The notes beneath the pieces were generated by a model, which was not told the origin of the DNA, ran no database searches, and saw nothing but the letters and a program-made list of their open reading frames with translations. Below, piece by piece: positions 26,550-36,000 of a stretch of 64,000 nt of DNA. Position 1 is the first letter of the stretch, and each line of letters begins with the position of its first letter. The DNA lies in NCBI GenBank assembly GCA_934293005.1, contig CAKQYA010000005.1:1-64000 (forward strand), read 5' to 3'. This DNA comes from an uncultured Bacteroidaceae bacterium (lineage in GTDB: Bacteria; Bacteroidota; Bacteroidia; Bacteroidales; Bacteroidaceae). Both the position numbers and the translations under genes were made by a program.

Positions 26550-27260
26550 TTAAAACGATAGGCCAAAAACGAAATATGTGCTTTCGCTTGCAGGATTGAA
26601 AGATAGTTTAGCAAATGCAGGCAATGTGAAACTGTCTGTCACCTTGATGTCCTTTGATGCTGTCACACCGAAATTGCATACTGCAAATCCGTTGGCGTCA
26701 GCATAGAAAGATGTGGCCCATGGTGTTGCGCCTATTTCTGCTTTCCAATCGAGACCGCCAAGCTTGAACGGCGCAGCTATGTTGATGTATGATGAGTAAG
26801 CCCTGTCACCATCATCATTCACGCCATCAGCGCCAGCAAAGTTGGTGTACCAGTTGACAGCTACAGGTCCGAAGTCGTAGCCAACCTGAGCTTCAAAGAC
26901 ATGGATGGTTTTGTGAGCCTCATACTGGAAATACTTGTCTTCTGCTTGATAAGGAAGTGACCAATAGTCTGTGACAGATGCACTGAAGCCGCCTGTGGAG
27001 TATCCGAGGGTAAGGTCAAACTCCTTGTTGTCTTCCTTGTCAAGTCCAACGCTTCCCCATGCACCGAGCGACAGTCCCTTGTAACCTACAGTGATCGAAG
27101 GCTGTACACTGAATCCGCCCAGGTCTTGGCCACGCCATTCGTAACCGCTTACAAGGTCGGCTCCTACGCTTGCCTCTACTTCATCTTGCGCTATTGCGCT
27201 TGCAGAACCAAAAAGGGCTGCACTCATCAGCATTGCCGATGCTTTAGTTAGTCTTCTCAT
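26550..27260 (-). CDS. Predicted outer-membrane beta-barrel protein (TorF/Gcw_chp-like)
   Basis: The ATG at 27260 gives 236 residues with a signal peptide (MRRLTKASAMLMSAALFGSA, ending SAIAQ); upstream in-frame codons to 27344 look non-coding. The mature part opens with SVGADLVSGYEWRGQDLGG, reminiscent of the TorF/Gcw_chp family, and consists of alternating-residue strands ending in phenylalanine (YFVFGLSF), as outer-membrane barrels do. It lies upstream of PII and amt on the same strand, so a role in passage of small nitrogen compounds across the outer membrane is plausible but unproven. Confidence 0.75.
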   Translation of the reverse strand: MRRLTKASAMLMSAALFGSASAIAQDEVEASVGADLVSGYEWRGQDLGGFSVQPSITVGYKGLSLGAWGSVGLDKEDNKEFDLTLGYSTGGFSASVTDYWSLPYQAEDKYFQYEAHKTIHVFEAQVGYDFGPVAVNWYTNFAGADGVNDDGDRAYSSYINIAAPFKLGGLDWKAEIGATPWATSFYADANGFAVCNFGVTASKDIKVTDSFTLPAFAKLSFNPASESTYFVFGLSF

Positions 27261-27378
27261 CTTTTTGTCCTTTCTTTTGAATGTTGCTAATAGTGTTTTA
27301 TTTTGTGTTTGTGTTAGTTGCGCTATTTTCTTTCTATATAACATATATGTTTCTTATATCTTTGCAGTGTGCTGCACT

Positions 27379-28608
27379 CTATATCATCCATCGCCTTATT
27401 CGCTGCATGGCTTCTTTGCAGTTGTCTCTGTTGCCAAAGGCTGTCAGTCGTATGTAACCCTCTCCGCTTGGACCGAATCCCACGCCTGGTGTGCCAACCA
27501 CATGTGCTTCGTACAGCATTTCTTCAAAAAATTTCCATGATGTCATTCCATCTGGTGTCTTTAGCCATAGGTAAGGAGCGTTTACACCGCCAAATACTGT
27601 GATGCCTACTTTCTCGAAACCTTCCTTCATCATGCGGGCGTTTTCCATATAGTAATCTATGGTAGCCTTCACTTGCTGCTTGCCTTCAGGAGTGTAGATT
27701 GCCTCAGCGCCTCGTTGGGTGATGTAGCTTGTGCCGTTGAATTTTGTGCATTGACGTCGGTTCCATAAAGCGTTTAACGATATCCGTTCGCCTTTAAGCG
27801 TTCCAGCTGTGAGTTCTTTAGGCACTACTGTGTATCCGCATCTCACTCCTGTGAAACCAGCTGTTTTAGAGAAACTTCTGAATTCTATTGCGCATTTCTT
27901 TGCTCCTCTTATCTCGTATATGGAATGCGGTATTTCAGGGTCTTGTATGTATGCCTCATACGCTGCGTCAAAAAGAATCAGAGTGTCGTTCTTCAGAGCG
28001 TAATTAACCCATTTCTTCAGTTCTGCCTTAGTGAGTGTCAGTCCTGTAGGGTTGTTGGGGTAGCATAGATACATGATGTCGATGCGCCTGTCTGGAATCT
28101 GCGGCACAAAGTCGTTTTCTTTTGTGCATGGAATGTATGTGACGTTGTTCCATTTACCATCAACAAGTTCTCCTGCGCGTCCGCACATCACATTGCTGTC
28201 GATATATACAGGGTAGATAGGGTCTGTCACGCCGATGCTGTTGTCGTGGCGCAGTATGTCACCAATGTTGCCACAGTCGCTTTTGGCTCCATCGCTTATG
28301 AATACCTCCGAAGGCGACAGTTGCACTCCGCGTGGCTGATAATCGTTCTTGATGATGGCTTCAATGAGAAAATCGTAGCCATGTTCTGGCCCATAGCCTC
28401 GGAATGTGTTGATGTTGCCCATCTCATCTACAGCTTTATGCATAGCTTCGATAGATGCTTGGGGTAGTGGTTGTGTCACATCGCCTATTCCAAGGCTTAT
28501 GATGTTTGCGTGTGGATGAACCACCTTGAAGGAGTTGACTTTCTTTGCTATGTCAGAGAACAAATAATTGTTCGGAAGTTTCAGAAAGTGTTCATTAACT
28601 AATGCCAT
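27379..28608 (-). CDS. dapL: LL-diaminopimelate aminotransferase
   Basis: A 409-residue PLP enzyme that converts tetrahydrodipicolinate directly to LL-diaminopimelate with glutamate as amino donor, bypassing the succinylase route. The N-terminal NYLFSDIAKKVNSFK and ISLGIGDVTQPL are characteristic of DapL. The PLP-binding block SFSKTAGFTGVRCGY contains the Schiff-base lysine. It follows dapF on the same strand after 133 bases, so the two consecutive steps LL-DAP synthesis and LL- to meso-DAP epimerisation are encoded together. Confidence 0.97.
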   Translation of the reverse strand: MALVNEHFLKLPNNYLFSDIAKKVNSFKVVHPHANIISLGIGDVTQPLPQASIEAMHKAVDEMGNINTFRGYGPEHGYDFLIEAIIKNDYQPRGVQLSPSEVFISDGAKSDCGNIGDILRHDNSIGVTDPIYPVYIDSNVMCGRAGELVDGKWNNVTYIPCTKENDFVPQIPDRRIDIMYLCYPNNPTGLTLTKAELKKWVNYALKNDTLILFDAAYEAYIQDPEIPHSIYEIRGAKKCAIEFRSFSKTAGFTGVRCGYTVVPKELTAGTLKGERISLNALWNRRQCTKFNGTSYITQRGAEAIYTPEGKQQVKATIDYYMENARMMKEGFEKVGITVFGGVNAPYLWLKTPDGMTSWKFFEEMLYEAHVVGTPGVGFGPSGEGYIRLTAFGNRDNCKEAMQRIRRWMI

Positions 28609-28741
28609 TGTTCTATAGTGTGTTAAGGGTTATGTGAAAAATGTTGTGAAATTTGTGTGTGTGTTGTGGCTTTGTTTGTTGTTCTGTTATAATTTATTTG
28701 TGTCACTGTCAGAAAATCAGCTTGTATGCTATGTGTGGAGT

Positions 28742-29587
28742 TCAATAATCCTCGATCTCTCCATCAAACACTTTCACGGCAGGCCCTTTCATATAGACAT
28801 GATTGTCTGTCTCTTTCCACTCTATGTCGAGCGTTCCTCCGTCCATTATGATGTGCAGCCTTCGTTTGTTGTGTTTTTTAAGTATGGTGGCTACGGCTGT
28901 AGCGCAAGCTCCTGTGCCGCATGCCTGGGTGATCCCTGACCCCCTTTCCCATACACGCATCCTTATGTTGCCGTTTTGGAGGATCTGCGCAAATTCAATG
29001 TTTGCCTTCTTCGGGAATAAAGGATGGTTCTCCAACAATGGGCCTATCTGTTCGAGATTCACACTATATATGTCATCTGTGAAGATTACAGCGTGAGGGT
29101 TGCCCATGCAGACGTATGTGGCTTCATAATTGCCTATGGGTGTAAATAGAGTTTTGCCTTCAAGTGAGCCTGTGGCCGTTGCAACCTGCTCAGTGTTGGC
29201 AAGCAATGGCTGCCCCATATCTACAGTTGCGCTTGTCACCTTGCCATCCTCAGTCTGGAGGCTTATGGCCTTGATGCCAGAAAGTGTCTCGAGTGTCAGC
29301 TCTTTCTTTTCTGTCAGATGATTGTCGTATACATATTTCCCAATGCATCTGCTTGCATTGCCGCACATCATCGCTTCAGAACCGTCAGCGTTGAATATGC
29401 GCATTGAAAAGTCTGCCTTTGAGCTCGGACCGATGAGTACAAGACCGTCAGATCCGATGCCTGTGTGGTATCTGCTCCAGGCAATTGATTTCTCTGATGG
29501 ATTGCATATCGGATATTCCATGGTGTTGACATATATATAGTCATTTCCAAGGCCATGCATCTTGGTAAACTTTATAAACTTTGACAT
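28742..29587 (-). CDS. dapF: Diaminopimelate epimerase
   Basis: A 281-residue enzyme that epimerises LL- to meso-diaminopimelate for lysine and peptidoglycan. Both catalytic cysteines are visible, in MMCGNASRCIG (N-terminal half) and QACGTGACATA (C-terminal half). The start KFTKMHGLGNDYIYV is typical of the family. A complete promoter at 29637-29668 lies just upstream, and the asnB terminator separates it from the glutamate synthase unit. So dapF and dapL probably form their own transcript inside the nitrogen block. Confidence 0.97.
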   Translation of the reverse strand: MSKFIKFTKMHGLGNDYIYVNTMEYPICNPSEKSIAWSRYHTGIGSDGLVLIGPSSKADFSMRIFNADGSEAMMCGNASRCIGKYVYDNHLTEKKELTLETLSGIKAISLQTEDGKVTSATVDMGQPLLANTEQVATATGSLEGKTLFTPIGNYEATYVCMGNPHAVIFTDDIYSVNLEQIGPLLENHPLFPKKANIEFAQILQNGNIRMRVWERGSGITQACGTGACATAVATILKKHNKRRLHIIMDGGTLDIEWKETDNHVYMKGPAVKVFDGEIEDY

Positions 29588-29636
29588 ATTGAGTTGTTAT
29601 ATTTGATTTAACTATCAATTTGTTTTAATTTTGATG

Positions 29637-29668
29637 CAAAGTTATAGCATTTTGATAAAATAGACAAA
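29637..29668 (-). promoter_or_regulatory. Promoter of dapF-dapL
   Basis: On the minus strand a -33 TTTG (29668-29665), 20 bases, and the -7 box TAACTTTG (29644-29637) match the Bacteroidota consensus. The dapF ATG is about 50 bases downstream. Confidence 0.75.
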
Positions 29669-29736
29669 TGTTTGATGAATAAACTATAGTTTTTTATCTT
29701 ATTATACGAAATTGTAAATGTAATAAATAAAAAACC

Positions 29737-29778
29737 TACGGATTAAAACCAAATAAAATGATTTGGTTTTAATCCGTA
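29737..29778 (-). terminator. Terminator of the gltB-gltD-asnB unit
   Basis: A perfect 18-bp stem (29737-29754 with 29761-29778) with a 6-base loop begins 8 bases after the asnB stop. On the minus strand it is followed by GGTTTTTTATTTATT, a good uridine tract. Confidence 0.88.
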
Positions 29779-29786
29779 AGATAATA

Positions 29787-31451
29787 TCAGTAGGCATTCT
29801 CATGAACACCTTTGACAGCCCTTCCGCTTGGGTCATTCTGGTTTTTGAAGGAAGCGTCCCATGCCAGAGCCTCCGCTGTAGAGCATGCTACGCTCGGCAC
29901 GCTTGGCACGCTGAGAGCTGCGCTCTTGCTTGGGAAATGCTCTTCAAAGATAGAACGATAGAAATATTCTTCCTTGTTCATTGGCGGATTGATAGGGAAA
30001 CGCTCCGCAGCATGGGCCATCTGCTCATCGCTCACGGCTTGTGATGTCATAGTTTTGAGCGAGTCAATCCAGCTATATCCGACGCCATCGCTGAATTGTT
30101 CTTTCTGCCTCCAAGCGACACTTTCAGGTAGCATGTCTGAGAAAGCCTCTCTGACAATCTTTTTCTCTATGGTGTTGCCAGGGCACATCTTAGCTTTTGG
30201 ATCAAGTCGCATAGCCACATCAAGGAATTCCTTGTCGAGGAATGGCACTCTTCCTTCAACACCCCAGGCTGCGAGCGACTTGTTGGCTCTGAGGCAGTCG
30301 TAGAGATACAATTTGCTGAGTTTTCTTACAGTTTCTTCATGGAAATCTTTTGCAGTCGGGGCTTTGTGGAAATAAAGATAGCCACCGAAGACTTCATCTG
30401 CACCCTCACCGCTAAGCACCATCTTAATGCCCATCGACTTGATGACTCGTGCAAGCAGATACATTGGAGTGGATGCGCGGACGGTGGTGACATCGTATGT
30501 CTCTATGAAGTAAATCACATCGCGTATGGCATCCAGTCCTTCTTGCACGGTGTAGTTTATCTCATGGTGCACTGTTCCTATGTAGTCGGCCACTTCCTTT
30601 GCTTTGGCAAGGTCGGGCGCTCCTTTAAGTCCTACAGCAAAACTGTGCAGCTGTGGCCACCAGGCGGCAGATTGGCTGCCTGTTTCAATGCGTTTTGCCG
30701 AATACTTCTTGGCAACAGCAGAGATGACCGACGAATCGAGACCGCCGCTAAGGAGAACGCCGTAAGGGACATCGCTCATTAGCTGGCGTTGCACCGCAGC
30801 CTCAAGGGCATCATGCACGTCCTTGACGGATGCTTTGTTGTCTTTCACGGCATCGTATGACATCCAGTCGCGAGAGTACCATCTGGTCATCTTGCCTTCT
30901 CGGCTCCAGTAGTAGTGACCAGGCAGGAATGGTTCATAGCGGTCGCAGAAGCCTTCGAGAGCTTTCAGTTCGCTTGCCACGTAAACATGTCCTTCATTGT
31001 CTTTTCCTATATATAATGGAATGACTCCTATTGGGTCGCGTGCGATGAGAAAGTCGTCTTTGTCCTCATCGTATAGGGCAAAAGCGAATATGCCGTTCAG
31101 GTCTTCAAGAAAGCGAATGCCCTTGTCACGGTAAAGGGCGAGGATTACCTCGCAGTCGCTGCCTGTCTGAAAGTCGTACTTGCCTTTGTATTTGGCACGG
31201 ATTTCTCGATGGTTGTATATTTCACCGTTTACAGCGAGAATCTGCTTCTTGTCTGGTGAGTATAAAGGCTGGCCGCCGCTCTGGGGGTCAACGATAGACA
31301 GGCGCTCATGGGTGAGAATGGCTGTCTTGCCAACATAGATGCCGCTCCAGTCTGGTCCGCGGTGTCTTATTTTCTGTGACATCTTGAGGGCCTTTTTCCT
31401 CAGTTCGCTTGTCTGCTCTTTAATTTGAAATATTCCTGCTATTCCGCACAT
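29787..31451 (-). CDS. asnB: Asparagine synthase B (glutamine-hydrolysing)
   Basis: A 554-residue cytoplasmic enzyme making asparagine from aspartate, ATP and glutamine. The amidotransferase nucleophile Cys2 is at the start (MCGIAGIFQI) of a class II glutaminase domain (about 1-190). The synthetase domain carries the pyrophosphatase loop LLSGGLDSS and the segment LSGEGADEVFGGY. The extreme C-terminus is rich in alanine, serine and valine (PSVPSVACSTAEALAWD). It follows gltD by 54 bases and ends at a strong terminator, so it is the last gene of a gltB-gltD-asnB transcript. Confidence 0.97.
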   Translation of the reverse strand: MCGIAGIFQIKEQTSELRKKALKMSQKIRHRGPDWSGIYVGKTAILTHERLSIVDPQSGGQPLYSPDKKQILAVNGEIYNHREIRAKYKGKYDFQTGSDCEVILALYRDKGIRFLEDLNGIFAFALYDEDKDDFLIARDPIGVIPLYIGKDNEGHVYVASELKALEGFCDRYEPFLPGHYYWSREGKMTRWYSRDWMSYDAVKDNKASVKDVHDALEAAVQRQLMSDVPYGVLLSGGLDSSVISAVAKKYSAKRIETGSQSAAWWPQLHSFAVGLKGAPDLAKAKEVADYIGTVHHEINYTVQEGLDAIRDVIYFIETYDVTTVRASTPMYLLARVIKSMGIKMVLSGEGADEVFGGYLYFHKAPTAKDFHEETVRKLSKLYLYDCLRANKSLAAWGVEGRVPFLDKEFLDVAMRLDPKAKMCPGNTIEKKIVREAFSDMLPESVAWRQKEQFSDGVGYSWIDSLKTMTSQAVSDEQMAHAAERFPINPPMNKEEYFYRSIFEEHFPSKSAALSVPSVPSVACSTAEALAWDASFKNQNDPSGRAVKGVHENAY

Positions 31452-31505
31452 GATGTTGAGTTTTGTTTAAGATAGTGTTTGTAATTCAAAGGCCATCATT
31501 GGCTT

Positions 31506-32852
31506 TTATTCGTGTTTGTTCAAGAATTTGTCTATTTCCTGTGCGGCTTTTCGTCCGCTTGCTATGGCACGAACCACGAGAGACGCTCCTGAAGCCGCAT
31601 CGCCTGCGACGAACACGTTTTTAGGAAACTCTGGTTGTTCTGGTTTAAGAAATCCCATTGCAAGCAATACGAGTTCGCACTTTATAGTTTCCACTTTGCC
31701 TGTAGGCTTCATTATTGGACGTCCGCCTTCTGGATTAGGCAGCCATTCTACTTCCTCAACTTCGGCGCCTGTGACATTTCCGTTCTTGCCGACGAACTTG
31801 TTTGTGGTAAGGCACCAACGTCGGTTGCAGCCTTCTTCGTGGCTTGATGTGGTCTTGAGCACAATTGGCCATTGTGGCCAAGGTGTGGCTGGATTGTGGC
31901 CAACTGGTGGCTTGGGCATTATCTCAATCTGTGTCACGCTGGCAGCTCCTTGCCTGTTGCATGTTCCGATGCAGTCGGAACCAGTGTCTCCGCCGCCAAT
32001 GACCAGCACATGCTTTCCCTTTGCGTTGACGAGTTCATCTTTCGGGAACGACTGTCCTGCTAATAGACGATTCTGCTGCGAGAGAATGTCGAGCGCAAGG
32101 TGCACGCCTTTCAATTCTCTGCCTGGCACATTCAGGTTTCTTGCTGTAGGTGTGCCTGTGCATATGCAATAAGCGTCAAAACCATCCGGCAGTTTTGTGA
32201 CGTCTACATGGCTGTTCATCTTAAAGATCACGCCCTCGGCTTCCATCACTTTTATGCGTCGGTCTATGACCGACTTGTTCAGCTTGAAGTTGGGGATGCC
32301 GAATCGGAGTAATCCACCTGGCGCTTCATTCTTGTCGAACACTGTCACTTCGTAACCCATTCCGTTCAGCTGATTTGCTGCGGCCAATCCAGATGGACCT
32401 GCGCCAATCACGGCGACCTTCTTTCCGTTGCGTTCTATTTTTCTTACCTTGACATATCCTTCACGGAAGGCTGCTTCTATGATGGATGCTTCGTTTTCCC
32501 TGATGGTAGTCGGTGCATCGAATGTCAGTTTGAGCACACAGCTCTTTTCGCAGAGAGCAGGGCAAATGCGTCCTGTGAACTCAGGAAAATCGTTTGTCTT
32601 GACAAGAATCTTGTATGCGTCTTCCCAATTACCCTCAGCAAGTGCCGACTGAAATTCAGGCTGTTTGTTGCCGAGAGGACAAGCCCAATGGCAAAACGGC
32701 ACACCGCAGTCCATGCAGCGTGATGCCTGCAGTTTGCGTTCATGGCTGTTTAGTGTTTGTTCCACTTCGCCAAAGTCGGCTATTCTGTCGTGTATGGGGC
32801 GGTAGCCAGCTTCCTGGCGTGGTATCTTCAAAAAAGCTCTTGGATCTTTCAT
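31506..32852 (-). CDS. gltD: Glutamate synthase small (beta) subunit
   Basis: The 448-residue flavoprotein passes NADPH electrons to the large subunit. The N-terminal iron-sulfur region shows CMDCGVPFCHWACPLGN and, further on, CPALCEKSC. Two dinucleotide folds follow: GAGPSGLAAA for FAD near residue 150 and VIGGGDTGSDCIG for NADPH near residue 285. The C-terminal FAD motif FVAGDAASGASLVVRAI is intact. It lies 175 bases downstream of gltB on the same strand. Length and motifs are normal for the family. Confidence 0.97.
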   Translation of the reverse strand: MKDPRAFLKIPRQEAGYRPIHDRIADFGEVEQTLNSHERKLQASRCMDCGVPFCHWACPLGNKQPEFQSALAEGNWEDAYKILVKTNDFPEFTGRICPALCEKSCVLKLTFDAPTTIRENEASIIEAAFREGYVKVRKIERNGKKVAVIGAGPSGLAAANQLNGMGYEVTVFDKNEAPGGLLRFGIPNFKLNKSVIDRRIKVMEAEGVIFKMNSHVDVTKLPDGFDAYCICTGTPTARNLNVPGRELKGVHLALDILSQQNRLLAGQSFPKDELVNAKGKHVLVIGGGDTGSDCIGTCNRQGAASVTQIEIMPKPPVGHNPATPWPQWPIVLKTTSSHEEGCNRRWCLTTNKFVGKNGNVTGAEVEEVEWLPNPEGGRPIMKPTGKVETIKCELVLLAMGFLKPEQPEFPKNVFVAGDAASGASLVVRAIASGRKAAQEIDKFLNKHE

Positions 32853-33027
32853 TGTGTGGTGTTTTGAGGTGTGAAGGTTGATGTGAGCCTTTTCACCATA
32901 TTATATTTTGTGAGTATATTTGTCTTTGTGAAGTTGATGACAAGCGTGGCCGTAAAGTATGTGGCATTTATAATGGTAGCCTCCTGTATGACCAGTTTGT
33001 CAATCTGTATGTAAAGACAATGCTGTT

Positions 33028-36000
33028 TTAATAATCTCTCTGAACCTCTGCTATTTTCTGCTGTAGTTTCTTCATCTGTTCTTCCTGGAGCACCTTTTTG
33101 TATTCGATAGGCACCACTTGTATGAACTCTTCAACGTAGTGATTCCATTCGTCAAGCATGGTGCGTGCCAATTTTGATCCGGTGTAGAGGTAGTGTTGTC
33201 TGATGAGTTCATGCAGCTCCTTGCGGCTGTTTGAGTCTTCCAAAAGTGAAAGCTCAACCATTTCCATATTGCAGAAGAAGTCGAAATTCTTGTTCTTGTC
33301 CCAAACGTAAGCCACACCTCCAGACATTCCGGCGGCAAAGTTGCGTCCCGTCTCTCCAAGAATGACCACACGTCCGCCTGTCATGTATTCGCAAGCATGG
33401 TCGCCAACGCCTTCTACAACAGCTGTGGCTCCTGAATTTCTTACTCCGAAACGTTCGCCTACAGTGCCATTTATATACACTTCGCCAGATGTGGCACCAT
33501 ATAATAAGGTGTTTCCTGCGATGGTGTTCTTTTCTGCAGCAAAGTTGGAGCGCATAGGAGGCATCACAGCGATGCGTCCGCCAGAGAGTCCTTTGCCAAG
33601 GTAGTCATTAGCTTCGCCTTCAAGTTTGAAACTGACGCCTTTAGGAAGGAAAGCACCAAAACTTTGGCCTGCAGAGCCAATAAACTTGACGTTGATGCTA
33701 TCGTCTGGCAGTCCTGCCTGTCCATGTGCTTTAGCCACAGCTCCTGCAAGCATTGCTCCGACGGAGCGATCAGTGTTGGCTATTGTGTATTCGAGCGACA
33801 CTACTTTCTCTCCTGTGATGGCATCTTTAGCAGCTTCTATGATGCTGAAGTCTTTCACATTTTCTATTTTGTTAGTGTGGCCTTCGATTGCATGTATAGC
33901 GGCAGTGCTGTCAATCTTGTGAAGCATGTTAGAGAAATCAAGCAAATGTGATTTTTTCTCAGTGTCACTCTTCTTAGTGATTATCAGATCTGTTCGGCCC
34001 ACGATATCCTCAAGTTTTGTGAATCCCATTTCGGCCAGATACTCTCTTACCTCTTGTGCGAGGAAAGTGAAGTAGTTGACCACATATTCGTAATGGCCAC
34101 GGAAATGCTTGCGCAGTTTTTCATCTTGTGTAGCCACACCTACAGGACATGTGTTGGCATGGCATTTGCGCATCATCACACATCCCAGCACGATGAGCAC
34201 GGTAGTGCCGAATCCAAATTCGTCAGCGCCAAGCATTGCCATGTTGATAATGTCTTTGCCTGTCTTTATTTGTCCGTCGGTTTGCAGGCGCACTTGTCCG
34301 CGAAGACCATTCAGAACAAGAGTCTGCTGTGTTTCGCTCAGACCTATCTCTGGTGATATGCCGGCGTATCTCATGCTGCTTGCAGGTGAAGCTCCTGTTC
34401 CACCTTCAGCGCCGCTTATGACTATAAGGTCGGCTTTTGCCTTTGCCACGCCAGCGGCAATAGTGCCAACACCGCTTTCGGCAACGAGTTTCACGCTTAT
34501 CTTGGCAACTGGATTTATGTTTTTCAAGTCGAAAATCAGTTGCGCCAAGTCCTCAATGGAGTAGATGTCGTGATGTGGTGGAGGCGAGATGAGGGAGATG
34601 CCTGGTATGGAGTGTCTTGTCTTTGCGATGATATTGTCGACCTTGTATCCAGGCAATTGTCCGCCCTCGCCAGGTTTAGCTCCTTGTGCCACCTTAATCT
34701 GTATTTCTTCCGCATTTACCAGATATTCAGCTGTCACTCCGAAGCGACCTGATGCAATCTGTTTGGTTTTGCTGCTTAGTGATATTCCGTCGAACGTTGT
34801 GGTGAATCTCTCAGAGTCTTCTCCTCCTTCACCGGTGTTGCTTCGGCTTCCGAGCTTGTTCATGGCGAGAGCAAGTGCCTCGTGGGCTTCTTTGCTGATG
34901 GCTCCAAAAGACATTGCGCCTGTGACGAAATGCTTCACGATGCTTTCCACCGGCTCAACCTTGTTGATGTCTATAGGGTTGCGTTTGTGGTCAAAGAAGT
35001 CGCGAAGGAATATCGGGCTTTCCTTCTCGTCCACGAGTTTTGTGAACTCCTTGAATTTCTTGTAGCTTCCCAAGCGAGTGGCAAGCTGCAGGGTGGCGAT
35101 TGTCTCAGGGTTCCATGCGTGCTTCTCTCCGTCTTTTCGGAATGAGAATTGGCCGATATGAGGAAGAATGTCATCAGTGCTTTTGAGTTCATAGCCAGCA
35201 TCATGCATGCGTGTGGCATCCTTGGCTACTTCTTCAAGGCGTATGCCTCCGATTGTTGATTTGTTAGTGCCGAAGTAAGTTCTCAAAAGGTCCTCGCCCA
35301 CACCTACAGCCTCAAATATTTTTGCTCCGCGGTATGAGCGTATGGTTGAGATGCCCATTTTGCTCATTATCTTAAACAAGCCTTTGCATACGGCCTTGGT
35401 GTAGTTCTTCTCAGCTGTCTCGTAGTTGAGTTGTAGTTTGCCCTTCTTCACAAGGTCGTTTAGAATGGCGAATACCATGTATGGGTTGATTGCACTGGCT
35501 CCATAACCGAGCAGCAGGGCTGCATGCATCACTTCGCGTATCTCGCCGCTCTCTACGATAAGGGCCGTCTGCACACGCTTCTGCACAGATATGAGATGGT
35601 GGTGTACAGCGCTCACAGCAAGGAGGGAAGGAATGGCGGCGTGGGTCTTGTCGATGCCGCGGTCGGTGAGGATGATGTAGTTCACACCTTCGTCTACCGA
35701 CTCCTCTGCTTTCTTGCACAGTTCGTTCAATGCCTGCAGGAGCGAACTTGCTCCTTTTGTCGAATCGAAAACCATTGGCAGTTTCACCGTGTTGAATCCC
35801 TTATAGCGGATGTTGCACAGAACGTCGAGTTGAGTGTTGTTGAGCACAGGATGTGGAAGGCGCACCATTTTGCAGTGGCTTTCGTTTGGCGAAAGTATGT
35901 TCATGCCGACGGCTCCAATGTATTCTGTGAGCGACATCACCAGTTCCTCGCGTATAGGATCTATAGCAGGGTTTGTCACCTGGGCGAATTGCTGGCGGAA

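Noticed and set aside
28634..28939. Plus-strand frame with a hydrophobic start overlapping dapF
   Set aside because: The hydrophobic stretch comes from T-rich intergenic DNA, and the remainder is antisense to dapF.
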